This document shows positions 39,371 through 49,470 of a stretch of DNA of 64,000 nt, one piece after another. Made by a program: the position numbers and the translations under genes. Position 1 is the stretch's first letter; each line of letters begins with the position of its first letter. Origin of the DNA: Paraburkholderia caffeinitolerans. GTDB lineage: Bacteria; Pseudomonadota; Gammaproteobacteria; Burkholderiales; Burkholderiaceae. A model generated the notes under the pieces. That model ran no database searches. It was not told the DNA's origin and saw only the letters and a program-made list of their open reading frames with translations. Where the stretch lies: contig NZ_CADIKL010000007.1 in assembly GCF_902859945.1 (NCBI RefSeq), positions 62,001 through 126,000 of the forward strand. Reading direction: 5' to 3'.

Positions 39371-39658
39371 GCCCGCGAGGCGCGGCGTGCATGGCGGCGC
39401 GGGCCGTCGTGCCGCCGCGGCTCGCGTGACTTGCCGCCGTATCTGTGCTTTATCTGTCTTCGTAGCGCGTGCCGCTGGCCGGCGCGTGCTGCTTTCCTTG
39501 CCTTCGTGCATCCGCGCCGTTATTCGACCGCGTGTTCCTTCCTGTTTTCCCTCCGGCGCATTCCTTTTCGCTTCCCGTTCTCACCGTGGGCCGCCTCGCG
39601 CGGTAAGCGTGTGCCACAATTCTCACCATCCCCGCACGATCATCCGGAAGCCGCATTC

Positions 39659-41587
39659 GTGACGCGCCGCCTCATCCTGTTGTTCGCGCTCGCCGTCGGG
39701 CTCGCGGCGGTGTGCACGCTCGCTTGGTCGCTCGCCTGGCAGACCGGCATCGACGCGCTGCGCCGCAATGCGGCCGTGCGCAACGACCGCACGACCGCCG
39801 CGCTCAAGAGCACGCTCGAGCGCTACGAATCGCTGCCGTATCTGGTGGGCGCGCATCCGCTCGTGCAGGACGTGCTCGCCGACCCGAAACCCAACGAGGT
39901 CGCGCAGGCCAACCGCTATCTCGAGGATGTGAACCGCCACGCGCGCGCCACCACGACCTACATCATTCGTGCCGACGGCCTGTGCATCGCCGCGAGCAAC
40001 TGGCGCGGGCCGGACAGCTTCGTGGGCGTGGGCTACCAGTTCCGGCCGTACTTCATCGAGGCCGCGAAGGGCGGCGTAGGGCGCTTTTTCGGCATCGGCA
40101 CGATCTCGCACGATCCGGGCTACTACATTTCGCAGCCGGTGCGGCGCAACGGCAAGATCGTCGGCGTGGCGGTGGTCAAGCTCAACCTCGAATGGTTTCC
40201 AGGCTCGGATGTCTCTGAGCCGCTGCTCGTCACCGACGATCACGGCGTGATCTTTCTCTCCTCGGTGAACGCGTGGAAATACCGCACAGTGCGCCCGCTG
40301 GCCGCCGACGTGGTGGCCTCCATCGACGAGACGCGCCAGTACGCGCGCCAGGACATCGCGCCGCTGCCCGTGAGCGTGGAGCGCGTGCTGGAGGGCGGCG
40401 CCGATATCGTGCGCATCGGCAGCGGCCTGCGTGCGCCGCGTTATCTGGAGACGCGCCGCGCGCTCGGCGAGCCCGACTGGCATCTCGTGACGATGTCGCC
40501 GGTCGGTCCGGTGCTGGACGCGGCGCGCAACGCCACGATCATGACGGGCTTCGGCTACGTCTCGCTGTGTCTGCTGGCGTTCTATTGGCGCATGCGCCGC
40601 GCGCGCGTGCGGGAAGTGCTGCGCAGCCGCGCGATGCTGCAAAAGGCCTACGCGATGCTCAACGACCGCGTAGCCGAGCGCACCGCCGATCTCTCGCAGG
40701 CCAACGAGCGCTTGCAGCGCGAAGTGGCTGAGCGCACGCGCACCGAAGCGGAGTTGCGCGCGACCCAGGACGAGTTGATCCAGGCGAGCAAGCTTGCGGC
40801 GCTCGGGCAGATGGCGGCGGGCATCACGCACGAACTCAATCAGCCGCTCGCGGCGCTGCGCAGCTTTTCCGATAACACCCGCGTGTTTCTGGAGCGCGGC
40901 CAGTACGACGTGGCCCACGAGAATCTGGAAGCGATCGGCTCGCTCACCGAGCGCATGGGCAAGATCGTGAATCAGCTCAAGCTGTTCGTGGGACGCGCGA
41001 AGCCGAAGAGTCAACGCTCGCCCGTGGCGCGCGCGTTGCACAATGCGCTCGGGTTGCTCGGCAAGCGTCTCGAGGGCGTGAGCGTGATGCTCACCGTCAC
41101 CGATGGCGACGCCGCAAGTGCGCCGCTGGATACGCACAACGACTATCCCGAACTGGTCGCGCAATGCGAAGACTTGCGGCTCGAACAGGTGCTCATCAAC
41201 CTGATCGGCAACGCGCTCGACGCAGTAGCCGGGACGAGCGCGCCGCGCATCGCGATCGACGTGCGCGCGCGGCCCGCGACCATCGAGATAGCCGTGTGCG
41301 ACAACGGGCCGGGCATTCCCGCCGAGGTCATGCCGCGCCTGTTCGAGCCGTTTTTCACCACGAAGGAGATGGGGCAGGGCTTGGGCCTGGGGCTGGCGAT
41401 CTCCTCATCGATCGCGCGCGATTGCGGCGGCACGCTAGCGGCGCACAACGCAGCCGATGACGCGACGAATGGCACGACATCAGGCGGCGCCTGCTTCGTG
41501 CTGACGCTGCGCCGCACGCGCGTGAATGCGGCGCTCGCGACCGCCAACGAACACACGACGCCGCCCGCGAGCGGCATGCAACACTGA
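39659..41587 (+). CDS. dctB: C4-dicarboxylate sensor histidine kinase DctB
   Basis: The 642-residue inner-membrane kinase has two membrane segments (about residues 5-25 and 293-310) bounding a periplasmic double-PAS sensor domain. That domain carries YLVGAHPLVQDVLADP and RADGLCIAASNWRGPDSFVG. A coiled-coil (LNDRVAERTADLSQANERLQ) leads to the dimerisation helix with phospho-acceptor His391 in AAGITHELNQPLAALR. The ATPase domain follows with NLIGNALDAV, DNGPGIP and GLGLGLAISSSIA. The GTG at 39659 with CCGGAAG upstream gives the expected length. It senses succinate-type dicarboxylates and phosphorylates DctD. Confidence 0.94.
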   Translation: MTRRLILLFALAVGLAAVCTLAWSLAWQTGIDALRRNAAVRNDRTTAALKSTLERYESLPYLVGAHPLVQDVLADPKPNEVAQANRYLEDVNRHARATTTYIIRADGLCIAASNWRGPDSFVGVGYQFRPYFIEAAKGGVGRFFGIGTISHDPGYYISQPVRRNGKIVGVAVVKLNLEWFPGSDVSEPLLVTDDHGVIFLSSVNAWKYRTVRPLAADVVASIDETRQYARQDIAPLPVSVERVLEGGADIVRIGSGLRAPRYLETRRALGEPDWHLVTMSPVGPVLDAARNATIMTGFGYVSLCLLAFYWRMRRARVREVLRSRAMLQKAYAMLNDRVAERTADLSQANERLQREVAERTRTEAELRATQDELIQASKLAALGQMAAGITHELNQPLAALRSFSDNTRVFLERGQYDVAHENLEAIGSLTERMGKIVNQLKLFVGRAKPKSQRSPVARALHNALGLLGKRLEGVSVMLTVTDGDAASAPLDTHNDYPELVAQCEDLRLEQVLINLIGNALDAVAGTSAPRIAIDVRARPATIEIAVCDNGPGIPAEVMPRLFEPFFTTKEMGQGLGLGLAISSSIARDCGGTLAAHNAADDATNGTTSGGACFVLTLRRTRVNAALATANEHTTPPASGMQH

Positions 41588-41607
41588 ATTAAGGAAGGCG
41601 AACCAAC

Positions 41608-42969
41608 ATGATCAGCTCGATGCCCGGCCGGGTGCTCTACGTGGAGGACGACGAACTGGTGCGGCGCGCCGGCGTGCAGAGCCTGCAGCTCGCGGGCTTC
41701 GACGCGGCCGGCTTCGCCAACGCCGAGGCCGCGCTGCCGCTCGTGGACGCCGAGTTCGCCGGCGTCGTGGTGAGCGACATCCGCCTGCCCGGCATGAGCG
41801 GGCTCGACCTGCTCGCGCAGTGCCACGAGCGCGCGCCCGACGTGCCGGTGATCCTCGTCACGGGCCATGGCGACATCTCGATGGCGGTGCAGGCAATGCG
41901 CGATGGCGCTTACGATTTCATCGAGAAGCCGTTCGCGTCCGAGCGCCTGATCGAAACGGTGCGGCGCGCGCTCGAGCGCCGCATGCTGATGCTCGAAAAC
42001 CTCGCGCTGCGCCGCGAGTTGGCGGGGCAGAACACGCTCGCGCCGCGCATCATCGGCAAGAGTCCGGCGATCGAGCAGGTGCGGCGGCTGATCGCCAATG
42101 TCGCGCCCACGGACGCTTCGGTGCTCATCAACGGCGACACCGGCGCGGGCAAGGAACTGATCGCGCGCAGCCTGCACGAACTCTCGCCGCGCCGCGACAA
42201 GCCATTCGTGGCCGTGAACTGCGGCGCGCTGCCCGAGCCGATGTTCGAATCGGAGATGTTCGGCTACGAACCCGGCGCGTTCACGGGCGCGGCCAAGCGG
42301 CGTATCGGCAAGCTCGAGCACGCGATGGGCGGCACGCTCTTCCTCGACGAGATCGAGAGCATGCCGCTCGCGCTCCAGGTGAAGCTGCTGCGCGTGCTGC
42401 AGGACGGCGTGCTGGAGCGCCTCGGCTCGAACCAGCCGGTGCGCGTGGACTTGCGCGTGGTCGCGGCGGCCAAGGGCGACATGATGGAGCACGTCGCGGC
42501 GGGCACCTTCCGGCGCGATTTGCTGTATCGCCTGAACGTGGTGACGATCGCGCTGCCGCCGCTCGCCGAGCGCCGCGAAGACATCGTGCCGCTCTTCGAG
42601 CACTTCCTGCTGGACGCGGCGGTGCGCTATCAGCGTCCCGCGCCGCTGTTGACCGAGCGTGACCGTATGCGTCTCGCGCAGCGCGACTGGCCCGGCAACG
42701 TGCGCGAATTGCGCAACGCGGCGGACCGCTATGTGCTTGGCATTCCCGACGATGTCGCGCCGCAGGCCGCAAGCGGCGCCGACGACGCGCTGCCGCTCAA
42801 GGAGCGCGTGGAGCAGTACGAGCGCGCGCTGATTGCCGATGCGCTCCAGCAGACGCACGGCGCGGTCGCCCAGGCCGCCGAGCGGCTGCAGATGGCGAAG
42901 GCCACGCTCTACGAGAAGATGCGCCGTTATGGGTTGGTGGCACGAGGGGAGAGCGAAGCGCGCGGGTGA
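41608..42969 (+). CDS. dctD: Sigma-54-dependent response regulator DctD
   Basis: The 453-residue NtrC-type activator has a receiver domain with phospho-acceptor Asp57 in [12 protein letters not shown]. The AAA+ domain has Walker A GDTGAGKE (176-183) and the sigma-54-contacting loop GAFTGA (223-228). A C-terminal Fis-type HTH ([26 protein letters not shown]) follows. The ATG lies 20 bp after dctB with GGAAGGCG upstream. Its likely targets are the two palindromes and sigma-54 promoter at 37800-37924 before dctA. A perfect hairpin terminator follows. Confidence 0.95.
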   Translation: MISSMPGRVLYVEDDELVRRAGVQSLQLAGFDAAGFANAEAALPLVDAEFAGVVVSDIRLPGMSGLDLLAQCHERAPDVPVILVTGHGDISMAVQAMRDGAYDFIEKPFASERLIETVRRALERRMLMLENLALRRELAGQNTLAPRIIGKSPAIEQVRRLIANVAPTDASVLINGDTGAGKELIARSLHELSPRRDKPFVAVNCGALPEPMFESEMFGYEPGAFTGAAKRRIGKLEHAMGGTLFLDEIESMPLALQVKLLRVLQDGVLERLGSNQPVRVDLRVVAAAKGDMMEHVAAGTFRRDLLYRLNVVTIALPPLAERREDIVPLFEHFLLDAAVRYQRPAPLLTERDRMRLAQRDWPGNVRELRNAADRYVLGIPDDVAPQAASGADDALPLKERVEQYERALIADALQQTHGAVAQAAERLQMAKATLYEKMRRYGLVARGESEARG

Positions 42970-42993
42970 GAACGGAGATTACGGCGGAAACGA

Positions 42994-43022
42994 AAACGGC
43001 AGCGGGGTTTCCGCTGCCGTTT
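42994..43022. terminator. Bidirectional terminator between dctD and the TlpA-like gene
   Basis: Perfect 12-bp inverted repeat (AAACGGCAGCGG and its complement) with a 5-nt loop; A/T-rich edges serve both convergent genes. Confidence 0.85.
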
Positions 43023-43053
43023 GTGTCAGTTGCTGCCTGGTGTGTGAAGCGCG

Positions 43054-43584
43054 TCAGGTCGCCAGCGCCTTTTGCAGCAGCGCGTCGAGCTCCGCGAATT
43101 TCGGCTCGCCCACGTAACGCTTGAGGATCTTGCCGTTACGGTCGATCACGAAGGTGGTGGGCGTGAGCTGGACGTTGCCGAACTGCTTGGCCGCCGAGCC
43201 GTCGTCCATCGCCACCTTGAACGGCAACTGGCGCGTTTGCGCGTAATTGACGACGTACATGGGCGCGTCGTAGTTCATCGCCACCGCGACGAATTCGAGG
43301 CCTTCGCCCTTGAACCGGTTATAGGTCTGGATCATCTGGGGCATTTCCTTCATGCAGGTGGTGCAGCTCGTCGCCCAGAAGTTGACGAGATAGACCTTGC
43401 CCTTGAGATCTGCGGTCGAGACCTTTTGACCGGAGAGCAGCGTGAAGGTGGCGTCGGGCACGCGTTGCTGGCTGCCAAAGAACGCGAAGTAGCCGGCGAT
43501 GGCCAGCGCGGCGACAACGACTACGGCGCCGATGCTGCGGATCGCGCTGGAGCGCGCCTTCGGGGGTGTCGGGGATGCGGACAT
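43054..43584 (-). CDS. TlpA-family thiol-disulfide oxidoreductase
   Basis: This 176-residue protein has an N-terminal membrane anchor (VVVVAALAIAGYFAFF) and a periplasmic thioredoxin-fold domain with the redox pair Cys74-x-x-Cys77 in SCTTCMKE. LTPTTFVIDRNGKI carries the cis-proline region. TlpA/ResA proteins reduce disulfides, for example in cytochrome c maturation. The ATG at 43584 is chosen because the earlier in-frame start would precede the anchor with non-conserved sequence. It converges with dctD. Confidence 0.9.
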   Translation of the reverse strand: MSASPTPPKARSSAIRSIGAVVVVAALAIAGYFAFFGSQQRVPDATFTLLSGQKVSTADLKGKVYLVNFWATSCTTCMKEMPQMIQTYNRFKGEGLEFVAVAMNYDAPMYVVNYAQTRQLPFKVAMDDGSAAKQFGNVQLTPTTFVIDRNGKILKRYVGEPKFAELDALLQKALAT

Positions 43585-43739
43585 GAATGAAGCCTCGGGC
43601 GCCTCAGGGCGCGGAAATGAGCCGAAGTATTGTAGCGCTGAATTTCCCGGCATAGCGGTTGCATCGGCACGTGTGGGCATAAGCCAGGGATAATGTCCCG
43701 CTCTTTCTTCACACTTTTTGGTCGCCCCGTTCGCGTCTT

Positions 43740-44354
43740 ATGGCCTCAAACGTTCTCTCTCGCGCCCGTTTTTCGCGGCTTTTGCCTTCGCCCTTGCTTA
43801 AGCGCTTGCGCGCGCCCGTCGCTCGCACCGCGGCCGCGCTTGCGCTTGCGGGCATGCTCGCGCCGCTCATCGCCTGTTCGCCCACCTACGACTGGCGCAC
43901 GATTTCGAATAACGCGAGCGGCTATAGCGTCGACATGCCGGCCAAGCCCGGCTCGGACGAGCGCAGCCTCGACGTGGCCGGCACGCCAATGCGCATGCGG
44001 GTCCAGACCGCAGAGGTGAGCGGCGCGGTGTTCGTGGTCGGCACGCTCGAGCTTCCCGATGCGCAGCCGGCCACGCAGCAAAAAGCGCTGGCGTACCTGA
44101 GCGCGGGGCTTGCGCACAACGTGGGCGCGACTCCCAAGACGCACTCGGTAGCGGTGCCGGTCGAGGCGGGGGGCTCGGTCGAGGGTATCGATATGGAGCT
44201 TGCGGGCAAGGCCGGGGCGAAGGAGGAGCAGCGCACGATCCACGCCCGGCTCGTGGCGAAGGGGACGCATGCCTATCAGTTGGCGATCGTGGGCCGCGAG
44301 CAGCCGGCGCCCGAACAAGTCGATCAGTTCTTCCAATCGTTCAAGCTCCATTAA
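43740..44354 (+). CDS. Putative lipoprotein
   Basis: This 204-residue protein has a basic N-terminus, a hydrophobic core (TAAALALAGMLAPLIAC) and a lipobox LIAC with the lipidated Cys near residue 46. The mature part (SPTYDWRTISNNASGYSVDMP to QVDQFFQSFKLH) has an alternating beta pattern. I recognise no characterised family; similar short lipoproteins occur in Burkholderia. It starts 155 bp from the divergent TlpA-like gene. Downstream is an AT-rich intergenic region. Confidence 0.7.
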   Translation: MASNVLSRARFSRLLPSPLLKRLRAPVARTAAALALAGMLAPLIACSPTYDWRTISNNASGYSVDMPAKPGSDERSLDVAGTPMRMRVQTAEVSGAVFVVGTLELPDAQPATQQKALAYLSAGLAHNVGATPKTHSVAVPVEAGGSVEGIDMELAGKAGAKEEQRTIHARLVAKGTHAYQLAIVGREQPAPEQVDQFFQSFKLH

Positions 44355-44763
44355 GCGCCTCTTAGGATTACGGAGCGACAAGCGATTGCGGCTAGAAGTG
44401 AATGTGTAGTCCTGGGTTTACGGGCTAATTCTCGGATTTTATTGAGGGTTTACGAGTTACCCACAGGTCATGTGGATAACTTTGTGGACAAAGCCGGTTT
44501 GTCGCTCGCAAAAGGCCGTACTGTGGGTTTTTTGTTAGTTTGGCGTACTTCTCGGCAGGATTTTAATTACATAAAAATCAATGACTTGCGTTTTGGGTTA
44601 AGGCTGAATGCGAATCGTGCATGAAATTTCAGCCCATACGACAAAGTGTGCATAAGTCAAGTCTTGACTTCCTTTTTTTGATCCGTCTGAAGTTTGAATT
44701 CGAGTCGCGGCGCCGGCCGCGTGCGATGCTCAGCCCGTATCGATGCGTCCCCGTTATTGCGCA
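44355..44763. other. AT-rich intergenic region with clustered DnaA-box-like sites
   Basis: The 409-bp gap is visibly AT-richer than its surroundings, with stretches such as TTTTAATTACATAAAAATC. It has no supported gene. Three DnaA-box-like nonamers are packed at 44457-44492: TTACCCACA on the plus strand, then TTATCCACA (perfect) and TTGTCCACA on the minus strand. They are 13-14 bp apart. Confidence 0.6.
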
Positions 44764-46368
44764 CTACTGATCGCTGAATGCGCGCCGATACTGCACCGCT
44801 TCCGCGACGTGCGCCGCTTCGGGCATGGGCGAGTCCGCGAGGTCTGCGATCGTGCGCGCTACCTTGAGCGCGCGGTAGTACGCACGCGCTGACCAGCCGA
44901 AGCGCTCGCCGGCCTCGCGCAGCAACGCTTCGCCTGCGGCATCGGGGCGACAGACCGCGTCGGTCTCGCGCCCGCTCAGTTCGCGGTTGGTCTTGCCCTG
45001 GCGGGCGATCTGGCGTTCGCGCGCCGCCGCCACGCGAGCGGCCACGACCGCGCTCGGCTCGCCCGGCGCGCTTGCGCGCGAGGCGAGTTCGGCTGGCGGC
45101 AGCGCGGGAATCTCGATCTGGATGTCGATGCGGTCGAGTAGCGGCCCAGACAGCTTGCGGCGGTAGCGCGCGGCGGCCTCGGGCGTGCAGCGGCAGCGCC
45201 CCGAAGGGTCGCCGCGCCAGCCGCACGGGCAGGGATTCATGGCGGCGACGAGCTGGCAAGCGGCGGGAAAGTCGGTCTGCCAGGCCGCGCGCGAGATGGT
45301 GATGGAGCCCGCTTCGAGGGGCTCGCGCAAAGTCTCCAGCACGTGACGGTCGAACTCGGGTAATTCATCGAGAAACAGGACACCTGAATGGGCGAGCGTG
45401 ATCTCGCCGGGCTGAGGCGGATTGCGTCCGCCAATCAGCGCCGCCGCGCTGGACGAATGGTGCGGCGCGCGAAACGGCCGCCGGCGCCATTGTTGCGGCG
45501 AGAAACCCAACGAGCTCGCCGAGAGCAGCGCGGCGCTGGCGAGCGCCTCGGCGTCGGTCATCGGCGGCAGTAGACCGGGCAGGCGCGCGGCGAGCATCGA
45601 TTTGCCCGCGCCAGGAGGGCCGACCATCAGCAAATGGTGGCCGCCCGCCGCCGCGACTTCGAGTGCGCGGCGCGCGCCACGCTGGCCGATTACGTCGACC
45701 ATGTCGGGCGGCGACGCGGCCTGCGCCGCGTCGAGCGCGCTGGCTCGCACGGGCGCAAGACGCGCGCCTTCTTCGCCCGAGAGATGCGCGCAGAGCGTGC
45801 GCAGATCGGGAACGGCATAGACATCCACACCGGGTACGAGCGCGGCCTCGGCGGCATTGTCGGCGGGCAGGTAGATCTCGGGCGTGCACGCGCAAGAGGC
45901 CTGCGCTTCGAAATGCGTGTGCGCGGGCGCCGCGTCATGCGTATCGGGCGGCTGCGGCGCGCCGGAATGTGCGCGCGCCGTGCCACACGCCATCGCGAAC
46001 GCGCCGCGCATGGGACGCACCGCGCCCGACAGCGAGAGTTCGCCCGCGAATTCGCGCGCGGCCGTGAGCGACGCAGCGGGAATCTGACCGCTCGCCGCGA
46101 GAATGCCAAGCGCGATGGGCAAATCGAAGCGGCCCGACTCTTTTGGCAGGTCGGCGGGCGCGAGATTCACGGTGATGCGGCGCACGGGAAAATCGAAGCC
46201 GCAGTTCGAGAGCGCCGCGCGCACGCGCTCGCGGCTTTCGCGAACTTCGAGATCGGGCAGGCCGACGATCGAGAACGACGGCAGCCCATTGGCGAGATGG
46301 ACTTCTACGGTCACATCGGGCGCGCGGCCAGCAGCCGGCGCGCGGCTACGCACCACGGCAAGCGACAT
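44764..46368 (-). CDS. comM: ComM/YifB-family Mg-chelatase-like AAA+ ATPase
   Basis: This 534-residue protein has an N-terminal Lon-protease-like domain (LPSFSIVGLPDLEVRESRERV) followed by a Mg-chelatase AAA+ core. Walker A is GPPGAGKS at 250-257, and the segment LFLDELPEFDRHVLETLREPLE is the Walker B region. PCPCGWRGDPSGRC is a conserved cysteine-rich insert. ComM is a branch-migration helicase that aids DNA integration during natural transformation. The ATG at 46368 has a GGAGATCTCC site. A comF gene lies near 63 kb, but uptake genes are absent here. Confidence 0.93.
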   Translation of the reverse strand: MSLAVVRSRAPAAGRAPDVTVEVHLANGLPSFSIVGLPDLEVRESRERVRAALSNCGFDFPVRRITVNLAPADLPKESGRFDLPIALGILAASGQIPAASLTAAREFAGELSLSGAVRPMRGAFAMACGTARAHSGAPQPPDTHDAAPAHTHFEAQASCACTPEIYLPADNAAEAALVPGVDVYAVPDLRTLCAHLSGEEGARLAPVRASALDAAQAASPPDMVDVIGQRGARRALEVAAAGGHHLLMVGPPGAGKSMLAARLPGLLPPMTDAEALASAALLSASSLGFSPQQWRRRPFRAPHHSSSAAALIGGRNPPQPGEITLAHSGVLFLDELPEFDRHVLETLREPLEAGSITISRAAWQTDFPAACQLVAAMNPCPCGWRGDPSGRCRCTPEAAARYRRKLSGPLLDRIDIQIEIPALPPAELASRASAPGEPSAVVAARVAAARERQIARQGKTNRELSGRETDAVCRPDAAGEALLREAGERFGWSARAYYRALKVARTIADLADSPMPEAAHVAEAVQYRRAFSDQ

Positions 46369-46510
46369 GGAGATCTCCGGAAGGGGCACACGAGTGGCGA
46401 GCGGAAGAAGCCGCCGTTGATGCGCCGGGCTGGTGAGGCGCGTGCCCCTTTACGGTTCCATTGCGGAACGGTTACGGCTCGCTTGCCTTGGCGGTGGTGC
46501 ATCGAATTAA

Positions 46511-46768
46511 TCAGGATGACTGGCCAGTCAGAGGCTGCTTCTGTTCGAGCTCGGCCACGCGGCGCTCGAGTTCTTCGAGGCGCTGACGCGTGCGCACCAG
46601 CACTTGCGTCTGCGCGTCGAACTCTTCGCGCGTGACGAGATCAAGCTTCGAAAAGCCTTGCGAGAGCATGGCGCGTACATTGCGCTCGACGTCGCGCGCC
46701 GGCGAGTTCTTCAGGAGCTCGCCCACCTTCGATTGCAGATCGTTGAATACATCGTTTGGCTGTTTCAT
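46511..46768 (-). CDS. ubiK: Ubiquinone biosynthesis accessory factor UbiK
   Basis: This 85-residue helical protein (formerly YqiC/BMFP) carries NDVFNDLQSKVGELLKNSPA, ERNVRAMLSQGFSKLDLVTREEFDAQ and a C-terminal coiled-coil (LVRTRQRLEELERRVAELE). The C-terminal coil trimerises. UbiK binds the Ubi complex in aerobic ubiquinone synthesis. It lies between comM and the nitrogen-regulated glnK-amtB pair, in the opposite direction to the latter. An NtrC-type palindrome is 27 bp upstream of its start. Confidence 0.9.
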   Translation of the reverse strand: MKQPNDVFNDLQSKVGELLKNSPARDVERNVRAMLSQGFSKLDLVTREEFDAQTQVLVRTRQRLEELERRVAELEQKQPLTGQSS

Positions 46769-46795
46769 TCGGTTCCCCTTACTACTTCAATTCGC

Positions 46796-46812
46796 TGCAC
46801 AAAAAATGTGCA
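46796..46812. promoter_or_regulatory. NtrC-type palindrome (TGCAC-N7-GTGCA)
   Basis: TGCAC-AAAAAAT-GTGCA has the 17-bp layout of NtrC-binding sites (the flanking C and G extend the arms to 6 bp). It is 27 bp from the ubiK start and about 383 bp upstream of the predicted glnK transcription start, a long but possible distance for a sigma-54 enhancer. Confidence 0.5.
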
Positions 46813-46988
46813 GATTTCGTTTCGACTGTGCCTCACTTTGGATCGTGACCGATCCTGGTGCGAGGCTTGCAGCCCGTGAACGCAACTGGTGCACGGCGCG
46901 CCCGCCATGTGCCTGCGACACCTCATGCGGGACGCTGACGCACCTGCGATGCCCAAGCGCCGTGCCGGCCTGCCTGAAAACACTCTAG

Positions 46989-47591
<603 letters not shown>

Positions 47592-47641
47592 GCGCCCAAT
47601 AAAGTCCCTGTGACAGACGAAAGAGACAAGAGGAAACCGAG

Positions 47642-49102
47642 ATGCGCAAACTTTTGATGTCCCTGCTGATGGCCGGCTCGCTGCTGGCTGGCGGCATCGG
47701 CGCTGCACTGGCCGACGATGCGTCCGCACCCACCGCAGCATCCGCACCGGGCGCATCGGCTCCCGTAGCCTCCGCACCCGACGCAACGGCCGCCGCCGCG
47801 GCAAGCGCACCGGCCGACGCCTCCGCCGCCGCTGCAGCCGCCGCTCCCGCGGCCCCGACCGCGCCGTTCTCGGTCGACTCGTCGAAAATCAACTCGGGCG
47901 ACACCGCATGGATGCTCACGTCCACCGCGCTCGTGCTGTTCATGACGATTCCGGGTCTCGCGCTCTTCTACGGCGGCATGGTCCGCAAGAAGAACGTGCT
48001 CGCGACGCTCATGCAGAGCTTTGCGATCACCTGCCTCGTGACGGTGATCTGGACGGTGGTGGGTTACAGCCTCGCGTTCACGCCGGGCAACGCGTTCATC
48101 GGCGGCTTCTCGCGCGTCTTCCTCGAAGGCATGAACTACATCAAGGGCGACAAGGCGACGACGCTCACCGTGAGTCACCTCGCGCCGACCATCCCCGAGA
48201 CCGTGTACTTCGTCTATCAAATGACGTTCGCGATCATCACGCCGGCGCTCATCACCGGTGCGTTCGCTGATCGCATGAAGTTCTCGGCGATGCTCGTGTT
48301 CATGTCGCTGTGGTCGATCATCGTCTACGCGCCGATCGCGCACATGGTGTGGGAGCCGACCGGCTGGCTCGCGAGCGCAGGCATCCTCGACTTTGCGGGC
48401 GGCACGGTGGTGCACATCAACGCCGGCATCGCGGGCCTCGTGTGCTGCATCGTGCTCGGCAAGCGCGTGGGCTATGGCCGCGAAGCCATGGCGCCGCACA
48501 ACCTCGTGCTCACGCTGATCGGCGCGGCCATGCTGTGGGTGGGCTGGTTCGGCTTCAACGCGGGCTCGGCGGTCGCCGCCGACGGCCGTGCCGGCTTCGC
48601 GATGCTCACGACGCAAGTGGCCACCGCCTGCGCGGCGCTCGGCTGGATGTTCGCGGAGTGGATTGCCAAGGGCAAGCCCTCGGTGCTCGGCATCGCTTCG
48701 GGCGCGGTGGCGGGGCTCGTGGCCGTGACGCCGGCGTCGGGCTACGTTGGCGTGATGGGCGCGATCGTGATCGGCGTGGTGGCGGGCGTGGTCTGCTTCT
48801 GGTCGGCCACCTGGCTCAAGCACAAGTTCAACTACGATGATTCGCTCGACGCGTTCGGCGTGCACGGCGTGGGCGGTATCCTCGGCGCGCTGCTGACCGG
48901 CGTGTTCGCGGTGAAGGACATCGGCGGCGCGGACGGCAGCCTCCTCCTCCAGGCCAAGGGCGTGCTCACGACCCTCGTCTACAGCGGCGTGGTGAGCTTC
49001 GTCCTGCTCAAGGTGATCGATATGGTGATGGGCCTGCGCGTGAGCGAAGAACAAGAGCGCGAGGGCCTCGACGTGGTCCTGCACGGCGAGCGCGTGGAGT
49101 GA
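47642..49102 (+). CDS. amtB: Ammonium transporter AmtB
   Basis: This 486-residue membrane protein has a signal peptide (MRKLLMSLLMAGSLLAGGIGAALA), then an unusual Ala/Ser/Pro-rich stretch of about 50 residues. Eleven helices of the Amt fold follow. Conserved segments are LALFYGGMVRKKNVLATLMQ, WEPTGWLASAGILDFAGGTVVHI and GVHGVGGILGALLTGVF. The twin pore histidines lie in FAGGTVVHIN and AFGVHGVGG. It conducts ammonium and is blocked by GlnK when nitrogen is plentiful. A strong terminator follows. Confidence 0.96.
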   Translation: MRKLLMSLLMAGSLLAGGIGAALADDASAPTAASAPGASAPVASAPDATAAAAASAPADASAAAAAAAPAAPTAPFSVDSSKINSGDTAWMLTSTALVLFMTIPGLALFYGGMVRKKNVLATLMQSFAITCLVTVIWTVVGYSLAFTPGNAFIGGFSRVFLEGMNYIKGDKATTLTVSHLAPTIPETVYFVYQMTFAIITPALITGAFADRMKFSAMLVFMSLWSIIVYAPIAHMVWEPTGWLASAGILDFAGGTVVHINAGIAGLVCCIVLGKRVGYGREAMAPHNLVLTLIGAAMLWVGWFGFNAGSAVAADGRAGFAMLTTQVATACAALGWMFAEWIAKGKPSVLGIASGAVAGLVAVTPASGYVGVMGAIVIGVVAGVVCFWSATWLKHKFNYDDSLDAFGVHGVGGILGALLTGVFAVKDIGGADGSLLLQAKGVLTTLVYSGVVSFVLLKVIDMVMGLRVSEEQEREGLDVVLHGERVE

Positions 49103-49182
49103 GTCTTACGCGCGCGACGCTCGCTTCAATCGATTAGCGGCAGTAAAGAGTAGCAAGCAGGCAGTACGGAGCGCAGCGACTT

Positions 49183-49214
49183 GGGCCCGCCTTCACACGG
49201 CGGGCCCTTTTTCT
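49183..49214 (+). terminator. Intrinsic terminator after amtB
   Basis: GGGCCCGCC and GGCGGGCCC arms with a 7-nt loop, followed by TTTTTCTT. Confidence 0.92.
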
Positions 49215-49470
49215 TATCAGGACGCATACGCCGCGAGAAGGGAATAAGCCCGATTTCGCCCGCGTTAGCGTTAGTGTCCCTTCTTTTCGTGTGTCTCCAT
49301 TGCGCCGGACCGCGCACGCGGTCCAGAATGGATATTCGGGGTGGATGATCGGGCATCGAGTAACCCTATGGTGTGTAAGGGAAAAGCCGTCTTGCAACCG
49401 CTGCAATCGTCCCCAGATAGGCTCCCGGTTTCCTTACCCTCAATCAGCTTTTGTCCGCGAGTATTACCTT

